NCBI RefSeq assembly: GCF_002973595.1
Contig: NZ_PVEO01000002.1
Coordinates: 1 to 64,000, forward strand
Direction of reading: 5' to 3'
Source: Jejuia pallidilutea
GTDB lineage: Bacteria; Bacteroidota; Bacteroidia; Flavobacteriales; Flavobacteriaceae
Length of the DNA: 64,000 nucleotides
In this document: in pieces, positions 44,743-53,543 of the stretch
How positions within the stretch are numbered: position 1 is the stretch's first letter
Layout: the number at the start of each line of letters is the position of its first letter
Notes under the pieces: generated by a model
The model's input: the letters and a program-made list of their open reading frames with translations, nothing else
Told to the model about the DNA's origin: nothing
Databases searched by the model: none
Program-made: the position numbers and the translations under genes

Positions 44743-45414
44743 TTAATTTATAATATCTAAAACATCTAAAAATTTATTGATTGTATGTTGGGGTAAACAG
44801 GCTTCATTTACCAAAGAAAAGTTCTGCCTATGTATATTCAAACCATGGTCCATCAAGCAAACTGTGTGCCATCCCAATTTATTTGGTGAAATAAAATCTT
44901 TACTAATGTTATCTCCAATATAGTAGTATTTACCTAATCCAAAAACTTGTTCAAAATATTTATAATTCTTTACGTTTGGCTTTTCACTACCAAACTCTTC
45001 TGATATAATTATTTTAGAAAACCAATTGTCTAGCTGTAAAGCTTTTATTTTATTTCGTTGTTGAACACTTCTACCGTCTGTTAACAAGCCTAAGTTTATA
45101 TTTTTACTTTTAAGATGGTTTAAAGTTACTTTTCTATCTTTAGATAGTTTTATTTCGGGTTTATGATTTCGATAAATATTTAATAATTCTAAAGTGCTAA
45201 AAGAAGCTTGATATTCTGATAAAATTTCTTGAAAAATATTTTTTTTATCAAAAAAGTATTCCAACATTTTGTTATAGACTAACACATTAGAGACACCAAT
45301 ATTTGCAGCAATTTTTACAGCTATCTCTTTGTAAGCAGATTTTAAAAAATCAACCTCGTAATATAAGGTATCGTCTAGGTCGAAAATAACATTTGTATTA
45401 TTCTTTATAGTCAT
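44743..45414 (-). CDS. HAD-superfamily hydrolase
   Basis: 223-aa cytoplasmic phosphatase-like protein. FDLDDTL supplies Asp11 and Asp13 (motif I), LLTDGR gives motif II Thr, EKPNVKNY carries the motif III lysine and YYIGDNISKDF the motif IV aspartates. The set is complete, so it should be active. Its start overlaps the ATP-grasp gene upstream by 17 nt, a sign of translational coupling. It may dephosphorylate a sugar or amino-sugar intermediate. Confidence 0.87.
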   Translation of the reverse strand: MTIKNNTNVIFDLDDTLYYEVDFLKSAYKEIAVKIAANIGVSNVLVYNKMLEYFFDKKNIFQEILSEYQASFSTLELLNIYRNHKPEIKLSKDRKVTLNHLKSKNINLGLLTDGRSVQQRNKIKALQLDNWFSKIIISEEFGSEKPNVKNYKYFEQVFGLGKYYYIGDNISKDFISPNKLGWHTVCLMDHGLNIHRQNFSLVNEACLPQHTINKFLDVLDIIN

Positions 45415-46366
45415 TTACTAAAATTTCATGATCATATCTTAACATCAATAAATTTTCCTTCCAACCATCAAACGCTTCAATCTTTTTGTTAAAAAAATAC
45501 TCATTAATAATCCAACGAGGATAATTAGCCCCAGCAAAGTATGAGAGAGGAAACCCTCCGCCAAATCGAGGGTTTATCTCAATGCCCTTAATGTCTTTTG
45601 TTCTTTTATGCATAAATAATTGTAAGGTCAAACAACCTCTAGCTCCTTCTAGATATGAAAATTTATCTTTAACAAAATCGAAAATTTCATTTTTAATTGT
45701 TAATCCCTTACTAACTTCTCCACCTCTTACTTCTATACGTTTTCTTGGTACTACGCACTTCAAAATACTTGTTTTATCATAGTACATATCGCAGGTATAT
45801 TCATCATAGTCATCATGATCTAAATATTCAAAAAAACATAATGATTTGTTTTCTAAATGATATTTTGAAATCTTAGACTTGCTTTTAATAATATAGTTAT
45901 TTAAACTGCTAGAACCCTTAATTGGTTTAATGTACAAAGGTAACTCGTAACTGTCCTTTTGGTAAATCTTTGCTGTAGGCAGTCCTTTTTCTCTAAAAAA
46001 AAGATGCGTCTCTAATTTATTAGATGTTATTTTAATAATAGATTCATTTGAAAGCAAAATATGAATGTTAGCCTTATTAAATTTCTTTATGTATTTAGAC
46101 AATTTTAATAGTTCTGTATCAATAGTAGGAATTACAAGTTTTATATTATGCTTTATGCAAAGATTAAGAAGTGAATCTATATAAAGATCATTATCGATTC
46201 TACATATTTCTAATGCTTCATCAGCAACATGTGCTGCTGCTGAAAGCGATGGACTCATATCTGTTATAAAAACTTTTGATTCTAAACCAATATGTTTTAA
46301 TTCATTAACAAACGCTCTAACTAATGATACCCTTCTACCCGCAGAGGTTATTAATATATTACCCAT
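45398..46366 (-). CDS. ATP-grasp ligase, type 2 (PylC/CarB-like, copy B)
   Basis: 322 aa, related to 42552-43574: begins NILITSAGRRVSLVRAFVNEL, has a short glycine-poor nucleotide segment (IKPIKGSSSLN, about 147-157) and the metal block GIEINPRFGGGFPLSYFAGANY (about 272-293). The weakened glycine loop, SSSLN instead of GSGSIG, is odd and may lower ATP affinity or give different specificity. Overlaps the HAD gene by 17 nt, so the two enzymes act in one step or sequence. Confidence 0.86.
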   Translation of the reverse strand: MGNILITSAGRRVSLVRAFVNELKHIGLESKVFITDMSPSLSAAAHVADEALEICRIDNDLYIDSLLNLCIKHNIKLVIPTIDTELLKLSKYIKKFNKANIHILLSNESIIKITSNKLETHLFFREKGLPTAKIYQKDSYELPLYIKPIKGSSSLNNYIIKSKSKISKYHLENKSLCFFEYLDHDDYDEYTCDMYYDKTSILKCVVPRKRIEVRGGEVSKGLTIKNEIFDFVKDKFSYLEGARGCLTLQLFMHKRTKDIKGIEINPRFGGGFPLSYFAGANYPRWIINEYFFNKKIEAFDGWKENLLMLRYDHEILVNDYKE

Positions 46367-46419
46367 ATTTTTATTTAATTATTAATAAGTCCTAAAAAAA
46401 TAAAACAACTTAAATTAGT

Positions 46420-47451
46420 TTAATTTTTAATTTTTAAAAATGTATTAAAAACTATAAATAATAAATAGTAAATCCATTTAATACTAAAGACTTTTGTTAA
46501 GGTAGTGTAAACAAATCCATTATAATCTTTACCTATAAAATTATGCAAAGGATAAGCTTTCGCTTTAGTCATTGTTTTTAAGATTGCCTTAACCTCTTTA
46601 AAAGAAATTCTAGATTTTAGTATCCTTACCATCAAGAAAAACACAAAAGACTCTTGTCTAGCTTTTAGCCTCTTATAAACGTTTTTATTTATAGAATTTT
46701 CGTTGTGCAATTTGTTAATGATTCCGCCATAAACTTGAGCCGCATTCGCATTATCATAAATTACTTTTATATAATGTTTAGGCTCTTTACTAGTCATTGC
46801 AGAGCCTTTTACTTTTACGTGTCTATGAACATCATAGGAAAGGTGAGCTATTCTACTGCAATTAACCAACAAATTAAGGGTGAATATGGCGTCTTCCATC
46901 CATCTATCCTCTATAAAACGCAGACCTATTCTTTTTATAAAATCTTTTTCGATGATATACCACCATACTTCATTTTTGTATGGATTCTTATCGATATAAT
47001 CAATTCCGTTCATTATTTCAACAGCAATAGTTTTATCTTCAATAGAGGCAGACTCTTTCAAATGTATAGAATTAGTACCTACTGATAAAAATGTTAAAAC
47101 CTCAAGGTTATTAACTTCTATAGAGCTTAGAATAGTTTTTAAAACGTTTGAAGCTAGATAATCGTCAGGATCAATAAAATAGATGTACTTTCCTTTAGCT
47201 AAGTCTAAGCCTTTATTCCTTGCACTTCCAACACCACCATTTGTTTTACTGTAAGCCCTTATGTTGATTTCTCTTGCTTCAAAAGCTTTTGCTATTACTA
47301 AACTATTGTCTGTCGACCCATCATCGATAATTAAAATCTCATAATCATTTTTAGAAATATTTTGTTCTAAAAGGCTATCGATACAGTAAGTAATGTACTT
47401 TTCTACATTATAGGTTGGGATGATTATACTTAACTTCAAAGATTCATTCAC
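46420..47451 (-). CDS. Glycosyltransferase family 2
   Basis: 343 aa, GT-A fold. LSIIIPTYNVEKYI at the N-terminus, the nucleotide-sugar part DDGSTDNS (42-49), GGVGSARNKGLDLAKGKYI, FIDPDDYL (DxD-type metal site, about 92-99), then W-x-E-D-A-type acceptor residues (RWMEDAIFT). The C-terminal third has a hydrophobic helix near the end, which may dock it to the membrane. First gene of the locus operon reading leftward; extends a lipid-linked glycan. Confidence 0.9.
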   Translation of the reverse strand: MNESLKLSIIIPTYNVEKYITYCIDSLLEQNISKNDYEILIIDDGSTDNSLVIAKAFEAREINIRAYSKTNGGVGSARNKGLDLAKGKYIYFIDPDDYLASNVLKTILSSIEVNNLEVLTFLSVGTNSIHLKESASIEDKTIAVEIMNGIDYIDKNPYKNEVWWYIIEKDFIKRIGLRFIEDRWMEDAIFTLNLLVNCSRIAHLSYDVHRHVKVKGSAMTSKEPKHYIKVIYDNANAAQVYGGIINKLHNENSINKNVYKRLKARQESFVFFLMVRILKSRISFKEVKAILKTMTKAKAYPLHNFIGKDYNGFVYTTLTKVFSIKWIYYLLFIVFNTFLKIKN

Positions 47452-47642
47452 ATTAAAAATTATTAATATTTACCAAACAATTATCCTTTCAATTGTATTT
47501 GAGTTGTTATTAATTAGTAGTGCTTTTATATAACGATGAATCAAAGATATATTAAGCCTTAAAACTTTTAGAAAGAAATTCGATGAATAACGTATTTCCT
47601 TCTTCGAACTTATATTTATCGATGAATCTAATTTTTTAATAT

Positions 47643-47650
47643 TATTTTTG
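47643..47650 (+). promoter_or_regulatory. -7 element of prfB
   Basis: TATTTTTG matches TAnnTTTG, 20 nt before the prfB ATG at 47670. Confidence 0.45.
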
Positions 47651-47669
47651 TTAAAAACAATAATAAAAC

Positions 47670-48780
47670 ATGATAACTACCGATCAAATTAAAGATCTAA
47701 ATACCCGCCTTGACAAACTAAGGCACTATCTTTGACATAGATGCCAAACTTATAGAAATACAAAACGAAGAAGAACAAACCTTCGATCCTAACTTTTGGA
47801 ACGACCCCAAAGCTGCCGAAGCTGTAATGAAATCGCTTAGAGTTAAGAAAAAGTGGATACAAGATTACAGGAATGTAAAAACTCTTATTGAGGATTTAGA
47901 AGTTATATACGAGTTCTTTAAAGAAGGTGAATCTACCCAACAAGATGTAGAAACACGTTATAAAAAAGCGGCTACACTACTAGAAGACATAGAGTTTAGA
48001 AATATGCTTTCGGAAGAAGGAGATAGCCTAAGTGCAGTACTACAAATTACAGCTGGTGCTGGTGGTACAGAGAGTTGCGATTGGGCTAGCATGCTTATGC
48101 GCATGTATTTAATGTACGCTGAAAAAAGCGGGTTTAAAGTAAAAGAACTCAACTTCCAAGAAGGCGATGTAGCTGGTATTAAAACTGTAACCCTAGAAAT
48201 TGAGGGCGATTTTGCCTTTGGTTGGCTAAAAGGAGAAAATGGCGTACATCGTTTGGTACGCATCTCCCCTTTTGATAGTAATGCGAAACGCCACACCAGT
48301 TTTGCATCGGTTTATGTATACCCGTTAGTTGACGATACTATTGAAATTGAAATTAACCCCGCGGATATAGAGATTACTACTGCACGATCTAGTGGTGCTG
48401 GTGGACAAAATGTTAATAAAGTGGAAACTAAAGTACAACTAACGCATAAGCCAACGGGCATACAAATTTCATGTTCAGAAACACGATCGCAGCACGATAA
48501 CAGATCTAGGGCTATGCAAATGCTAAAATCGCAATTATACGAAATTGAACTACAAAAACAATTATCCCAACGTGAAGATATTGAAGCTAGTAAGATGAAA
48601 ATTGAGTGGGGAAGCCAAATCCGCAACTATGTTATGCATCCTTACAAACTTGTTAAAGATGTTAGAACAGGACACGAAACTGGTAATGTAGATGCAGTAA
48701 TGGACGGAAATATTGATGCATTTTTAAAATCGTACTTAATGACTATGGGACAAAAAGTTGAAGACAATAATACGCTATAA
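47670..48780 (+). CDS. prfB: Peptide chain release factor 2, expressed by programmed +1 frameshift
   Basis: RF2 (369 aa after shifting), which reads UGA and UAA stop codons. The ORF opens with ATG at 47670, and after 21 codons meets an in-frame TGA at 47733-47735 in the slippery context CTT TGA C (47730-47736). Shifting +1 at CTT continues into the long frame at GAC 47734. An AAGG six nt before the CTT is the internal Shine-Dalgarno-like spur seen in other prfB genes. The body carries the hydrolysis motif GGQ in [11 protein letters not shown]. The frame that starts at 47827 misses the N-terminus. Confidence 0.95.
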
Positions 48781-48809
48781 TTAAATATCATAAAAAGGTT
48801 TATATAATT

Positions 48810-49427
48810 ATGACCAAAATAGAGGCTATTATATTCGATTTGGGTGGTGTTCTTATAGATTGGAATCCAGAATATGTATTCTTAGATGCCTTTAACGGAG
48901 ATCGAGAAAAAATGCAATGGTTTTTAAACAACATTTGCACTATGAACTGGAACGAAAACCAAGATGCAGGTTATCCTTTAGTAAAAGCTACAAATGATTT
49001 AGTAAAACAGTTTCCTGAGTACGAAAACTACATTAAAATGTATTACGGCAACTGGGAGCAAATGCTTGGAGGTGCTATTGAAGGTTCAGTTAAAATTTTA
49101 AAACACCTTATTGATAATAGAGCATATAAAGTAGTAGCACTAACAAATTGGAGCTCAGAAACTTTCCCAATCGCCAAAAAACAATTTGATTTTTTAAAAT
49201 GGTTTGAAGGCATTGTTGTTTCAGGTGAAGAAAAAACCAGAAAACCTTACAAGGAAATTTTCAATATTACATTAAACCGTTTTAAGATTAAACCCGAAAC
49301 ATCAATTTTTATTGATGATAATCTTAAAAATATTCAAACTGCAAATTCTTTAAATATTAATACTATTCATTTTAAAAACCCAAAACAGTTAGCTTCAGAA
49401 CTAAAAAACTATAATATTTACTTATAA
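48810..49427 (+). CDS. HAD-superfamily hydrolase (YihX-like)
   Basis: 205 aa. Motif I is FDLGGVLID (Asp10 with Gly in place of the second Asp, as in the YihX/alpha-D-glucose-1-phosphatase-like group), motif II is VALTNWS, motif III EEKTRKPYKEIF and motif IV FIDDNLKNI. All key residues but the second motif-I Asp are present. Lies 29 nt after prfB and overlaps the next gene by 1 nt (TAATG), so it is likely in an operon with it. Confidence 0.87.
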   Translation: MTKIEAIIFDLGGVLIDWNPEYVFLDAFNGDREKMQWFLNNICTMNWNENQDAGYPLVKATNDLVKQFPEYENYIKMYYGNWEQMLGGAIEGSVKILKHLIDNRAYKVVALTNWSSETFPIAKKQFDFLKWFEGIVVSGEEKTRKPYKEIFNITLNRFKIKPETSIFIDDNLKNIQTANSLNINTIHFKNPKQLASELKNYNIYL

Positions 49428-49768
49428 TGATTAAAATTTACCATAATAATCGCTGTAGAAAATCTCGTGAAGGTCTTCAAATATTAGAAAATGCAGGTAC
49501 TTCTTTTAAAGTCATTAAATATTTGGAAGATGTACCTTCTGAAAAAGAAATTAAAGATATTATTAACCTGCTAGGAATTAAACCCATTGAGTTAGTAAGA
49601 AAGAATGAAGCTATTTGGAAATCTGATTTTAAAGACAAAAACCTTACTGATGATGAGATTATAACTGCTATGGCAAACAACCCAAAGCTTATTGAGCGCC
49701 CCATAGTTATTAACGGAAACAATGCCGTAATTGGTAGACCACCTTCCCTAATATTAAATATTATTTAG
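49427..49768 (+). CDS. ArsC/Spx-family arsenate reductase-like protein
   Basis: 113 aa thioredoxin-fold protein. The redox site is Cys10 in NNRCRKSREGL (C-x-x-S), with the anion-binding arginine in LIERPIVI and RPPSLI near the end, as in glutaredoxin-linked ArsC/YffB. Many such proteins are not true arsenate reductases; no ars genes are nearby. Start codon overlaps the stop of the HAD gene. Confidence 0.82.
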   Translation: MIKIYHNNRCRKSREGLQILENAGTSFKVIKYLEDVPSEKEIKDIINLLGIKPIELVRKNEAIWKSDFKDKNLTDDEIITAMANNPKLIERPIVINGNNAVIGRPPSLILNII

Positions 49769-49824
49769 AAACACTCTAAACGTCTTTTAACAAGCTTTTA
49801 ACCAAAATAGGGGTTGCGAAGCGA

Positions 49825-49832
49825 TAATTTTG
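49825..49832 (+). promoter_or_regulatory. -7 element of the TonB receptor gene
   Basis: TAATTTTG matches TAnnTTTG, 17 nt before the start codon. Confidence 0.4.
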
Positions 49833-49848
49833 CAAAAAAACTTGCAGA

Positions 49849-52374
49849 ATGATTATGCTTAGAAATATAACCTTTATTATTTTTTATTGTATCACATCGG
49901 TTTTAATAGCACAAAATGTTAAACAAAAAGAAGTTACCATAACCGGACAGGTTTTAGACAAAGAAACCAAACAGCCTCTAGAATATGCCACTATTGCTTT
50001 TTTTAACAAAAGTCTAAATAAAATTGAAACTGGAGGTATAACTGATGGTAATGGAAACTTTAGTATCCCAATAAATACAGGTCTTTACGATATATCAATA
50101 GAATACATCTCCTTTAAAACCATTAAGCTATTAAACAGAAATATAACAAAATCAGAAAATATAGGTGTGTTTAGTTTAGAGCTAGATACAGAAACTTTGG
50201 ATGCAGTAGAAATTGTTGCAGAAAAAACTACTGTAGACATTAGGCTAGATAAAAAAATATACAATATTGGTAAAGACCTAACCACTGCTGGCGGTACAGT
50301 TAGCGATGCGTTAAATAATGTACCATCGGTTTCTGTTGATGTTGAAGGAGGCATTAGCCTGCGAGGAAACGAAAATGTTAGGATTTTAATTAATGGAAAA
50401 CCATCGGCATTGGCAGGGTTTGGAGATTCTAATATTTTAAGCCAACTACCAGCTGATGCCATAGAGCGCGTAGAGGTTATTACATCTCCATCAGCAAGAT
50501 ATGATGCCGAAGGTACAGCAGGTATATTAAATATTATTTTACGAAAAAAAGAAATATTAGGGTTTAACGGTGCGCTAAACCTTACAGCTGGACAACCAGA
50601 TAATGTTGGGCTATCTGCTAACCTAAATTTTAGAACAGAAAAATTCAATATATTTTCAAACATTGGCTATCGTTATTTTGATGCGCCTAGAACCAACTAT
50701 ACGGATATAACGTACTTTGATAGAGTTGTTGACGGTACTACAATTTCACCAGAATACCAGAGAATTATAGAAGATGAAGACGTAACGCGTTTAAACAGAA
50801 ATTATAATGCAAATGTTGGTGTTGAATATTTTTTAAGCGAAAAAACATCAATTACTGGGAGTCTGTTTTATAGATATGGTGAAGATGCCGACCTATCTAA
50901 AAACAATAGTGATAGGTTTAATAACGAAGCCATCGTAGAAAGAACACTTCGTAACGAAAGGCAAAATGAGGAAGATAATAGCTATCAAATATCACTTAAT
51001 TACATTACTAAGTTTAATGATGATGGACATGAATTAACAGCCGATTTTCAATATGAAAATGATGCTGAAAATCAACGTTTAAATATAGATGAAGCTTATG
51101 TCTTTACAGATAAAACAGACCCTGACCCATTTCAAAACGAGCGTGTATTTGCTACAGAAGACCAAACAGAATACTTAATACAAGCCGATTACGTTCTCCC
51201 TATTGGCGAAAATGCAAGATTTGAAGCTGGTTACCGTGGTAGATTTGAAAATGAAATTACAGACTATAACCTAGAGCAAGAAAACCTTCAGGACAATACA
51301 TTTTTTGTTAATGATACCATTTCTAACGTGTTTGATTATACACAAAATGTAAATGCATTCTACACCCAATATGGTACAAAATTTGGTAAATTTTCTTTTT
51401 TGTTAGGATTACGTTTAGAAAACACACAACTAAAAGGTAAAATAGATTCAAGACTTACCGACGAAGAACTAGAAGAAGCTTTTGGATTTCCTATAGAAAC
51501 CGACTTTGATAATAATTTTTTAGGATTATTTCCTACTTTAAATATAATCTACAACTTAAGACCTGAAGATAGCGATATTGAAGAAAGTATAACTTTTGGT
51601 TACAACAGGAGGATTAACCGCCCTAGAGGTTGGTTTTTAAATCCTTTTCCATCAAGGTCTAGTAGAACTAACGTTTTTCAAGGAAACCCAAACCTAGACC
51701 CCGCGTTTGCCAGTACTTTTGATTTAGGATATTTAAAACGACTTGATAAAATAACGCTTACCACTTCTATCTATTATCAATACGAAACAGGAGCTTTTGA
51801 GCGTATTAGAGAAAACACAGGGCAACAAACCTCTGATGGTATAGACATTATTAGACGCATACCTGTTAATCTCTCCACAAACGAGCGTACAGGAGGAGAA
51901 TTTGGTATTCTGTATAACCCAAACGATTGGTTAAGGCTAAACAGTAGTTTTAATATTTTTCAATTTAAAACAAAGGGCCAATTTAATGGCGTAGATTATG
52001 GTGCAAACAATTTAAGTTGGTTCACAAGGTTTAGTGGAAAAGTTACGCTGCCATACGCTATAGATTGGCAAACAAACGCTTATTATATGGGCCCTAGACA
52101 AAATGCACAAAATAAAACAAAAGGTTTATTTTCTATGGATGTAGCTTTTAGTAAAGAAGTATTTAAAGATAAAGCTACCTTATCTCTTAATGTAAGGGAT
52201 GTTTTTAATTCCAGAATACTTAGAAGAACTACTGAAACCGAATCCTTTTTTAGTAATAACGAGTCGCAATGGAGAGTGCGACAAATTAACCTATCGCTAC
52301 TATATAGATTTAATCAGCAGAAAAAAAGATCTAGAAGTGATTTTGAAGATAACGAATTTGACGAGGAAGGTTAA
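49849..52374 (+). CDS. TonB-dependent receptor-like outer-membrane protein (OMP_b-brl_3)
   Basis: 841 aa. Signal peptide (about 1-21, VLIAQ), carboxypeptidase-regulatory-like domain (VTITGQVLDKETKQPLEYATI, about 28-110), then a plug (GGTVSDALNNVPSVSVDVEGG, about 150-230) and a large outer-membrane barrel to the C-terminus, ending in a final strand LSLLYRFN. Typical of the beta-barrel receptor group without TonB box conservation. The cargo is unknown; no SusD partner is adjacent. Second possible start at ATG 49855. Monocistronic with a strong terminator. Confidence 0.88.
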   Translation: MIMLRNITFIIFYCITSVLIAQNVKQKEVTITGQVLDKETKQPLEYATIAFFNKSLNKIETGGITDGNGNFSIPINTGLYDISIEYISFKTIKLLNRNITKSENIGVFSLELDTETLDAVEIVAEKTTVDIRLDKKIYNIGKDLTTAGGTVSDALNNVPSVSVDVEGGISLRGNENVRILINGKPSALAGFGDSNILSQLPADAIERVEVITSPSARYDAEGTAGILNIILRKKEILGFNGALNLTAGQPDNVGLSANLNFRTEKFNIFSNIGYRYFDAPRTNYTDITYFDRVVDGTTISPEYQRIIEDEDVTRLNRNYNANVGVEYFLSEKTSITGSLFYRYGEDADLSKNNSDRFNNEAIVERTLRNERQNEEDNSYQISLNYITKFNDDGHELTADFQYENDAENQRLNIDEAYVFTDKTDPDPFQNERVFATEDQTEYLIQADYVLPIGENARFEAGYRGRFENEITDYNLEQENLQDNTFFVNDTISNVFDYTQNVNAFYTQYGTKFGKFSFLLGLRLENTQLKGKIDSRLTDEELEEAFGFPIETDFDNNFLGLFPTLNIIYNLRPEDSDIEESITFGYNRRINRPRGWFLNPFPSRSSRTNVFQGNPNLDPAFASTFDLGYLKRLDKITLTTSIYYQYETGAFERIRENTGQQTSDGIDIIRRIPVNLSTNERTGGEFGILYNPNDWLRLNSSFNIFQFKTKGQFNGVDYGANNLSWFTRFSGKVTLPYAIDWQTNAYYMGPRQNAQNKTKGLFSMDVAFSKEVFKDKATLSLNVRDVFNSRILRRTTETESFFSNNESQWRVRQINLSLLYRFNQQKKRSRSDFEDNEFDEEG

Positions 52375-52395
52375 TACAAACATTTGTTAAACAAG

Positions 52396-52429
52396 AAAGG
52401 GGAATTTAAGTAGTATTAAATTCCCCTTT
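52396..52429 (+). terminator. Terminator after the TonB receptor gene
   Basis: Perfect 14-bp stem (AAAGGGGAATTTAA / TTAAATTCCCCTTT), 6-nt loop, followed by T residues. Also usable by the convergent small gene. Confidence 0.9.
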
Positions 52430-52447
52430 TTTAGCACTTATATATGT

Positions 52448-52624
52448 TTAAGCATTTCGTTTTGCTTTCTTTTCTTCTTTAATTTCTTTTAATCTTTCAA
52501 TTAAAGAGCCTCCAATCCAGTAAGGAATAACAAAGGTTAACAAAAAAATCATTAACCAAAATCCTATAGTTAAAATTGTTAAGAAAGCTAAAAATCCTAA
52601 ATACTGATCAAATTCGAATAACAT
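52448..52624 (-). CDS. Small membrane protein, 58 aa
   Basis: Short minus-strand frame, ATG 52624 to TAA 52448. A hydrophobic stretch (about 8-38, LGFLAFLTILTIGFW) forms one or two helices, then a strongly charged tail (LIERLKEIKEEKKAKRNA). The shape resembles small single-pass regulators or assembly factors. Unknown function; real coding is supported by the clean membrane-plus-charged-tail pattern, but no homologue was checked. Confidence 0.6.
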   Translation of the reverse strand: MLFEFDQYLGFLAFLTILTIGFWLMIFLLTFVIPYWIGGSLIERLKEIKEEKKAKRNA

Positions 52625-52713
52625 CGTATATGTTTTTATTAATGTTTTGCAAAGTTACTACAAAGTGCTTTGTTTTACAATACCAAATTAAAAATTATTA
52701 ACAGTTTTTTTAA

Positions 52714-53355
52714 CTAATCTAAATTTGGCTGGGGCGTAGTTCGCAAATATGGTTTTATAACCTTGTGCCCTTTTGGGAACATGCTAGGTATATCTTCAGT
52801 AGCAATTGCTGGCGATACAACTACATCTTCACCATTATTCCAGTTTGGAGGTGTAGCTACCTTATGGTAGGCGGTAAGTTGTAAAGAATCTATCACTCTA
52901 AGCAGTTCATCAAAATTTCTACCGGTAGACGCTGGATACGTAATAATTAATTTTACTTTTTTATCATCACCAATAACAAAAACCGATCTAACGGTAAGGT
53001 TACTGTCTGCATTTGGGTGAATCATATCATAAAGTTCAGAAACCTTTTTATCTTCATCTGCTATAATTGGGAAATTAACCGTAGTGCCTTGCGTTTCGTT
53101 AATATCACCAATCCACCCTTTATGAGATTCAAGACCATCAACACTTAAAGCTACAACTTTTACATTGCGTTTATCAAATTCGTCTTTATATTTTGCCACA
53201 GTTCCTAGCTCGGTAGTACAAACAGGTGTATAATCTGCAGGGTGAGAAAACAAAATACCCCAACTGTTACCTAACCATTCGTGAAAATTTATTTCGCCTT
53301 CAGTAGTCTTCGCATTAAAATTTGGAGCTTTGTCTCCCAATCTAATTGTTGCCAT
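52714..53355 (-). CDS. Peroxiredoxin, Prx6-type (1-Cys)
   Basis: 213 aa. Peroxidatic Cys46 lies in FSHPADYTPVCTTELG, the Prx6 signature, and the long C-terminal extension (about 165-213, WNNGEDVVVSP) is typical for this class. No resolving cysteine partner is visible, so it is probably 1-Cys and recycled by an external thiol. Monocistronic; a second thiol peroxidase (bcp) is present at 12364. Confidence 0.93.
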   Translation of the reverse strand: MATIRLGDKAPNFNAKTTEGEINFHEWLGNSWGILFSHPADYTPVCTTELGTVAKYKDEFDKRNVKVVALSVDGLESHKGWIGDINETQGTTVNFPIIADEDKKVSELYDMIHPNADSNLTVRSVFVIGDDKKVKLIITYPASTGRNFDELLRVIDSLQLTAYHKVATPPNWNNGEDVVVSPAIATEDIPSMFPKGHKVIKPYLRTTPQPNLD

Positions 53356-53510
53356 AATATTATATGTTTATTAAATTAATAAAATACGTTTTTAATCCTA
53401 CTAAATTAATAGATTTAAGACACTTATCTACATGAAATTAGTTATATAAATGTTAAAAAAAGATATACAAAAACTAACAAAAATCATAATTAAAACCGTT
53501 ATAAAAAAAG

Positions 53511-53518
53511 TAACTTTG
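53511..53518 (+). promoter_or_regulatory. -7 element of fumC
   Basis: TAACTTTG fits TAnnTTTG, 26 nt before the start codon. Confidence 0.5.
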
Positions 53519-53543
53519 TAGCTTACTCTTAATACATAATAAA

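Noticed and set aside
37000-47451. Interpreting the ATP-grasp genes as a lasso-peptide or RiPP system
   Set aside because: No precursor-like small peptide, leader-binding protein or protease was found; the presence of a PglC-like enzyme and a GT favours glycan assembly.
47827-48780. prfB starting at the ATG at 47827
   Set aside because: That frame lacks the RF2 N-terminus; the ATG at 47670 followed by the CTT TGA C shift gives the expected length of 369 aa.
49427-49768. Arsenic resistance function
   Set aside because: Only a lone ArsC/Spx-like protein without arsB/arsR neighbours; the name would overstate the evidence.
50085-50663. 192-codon reverse frame inside the TonB receptor gene
   Set aside because: Opposite-strand shadow of a well-supported gene, with no own promoter or family signature.
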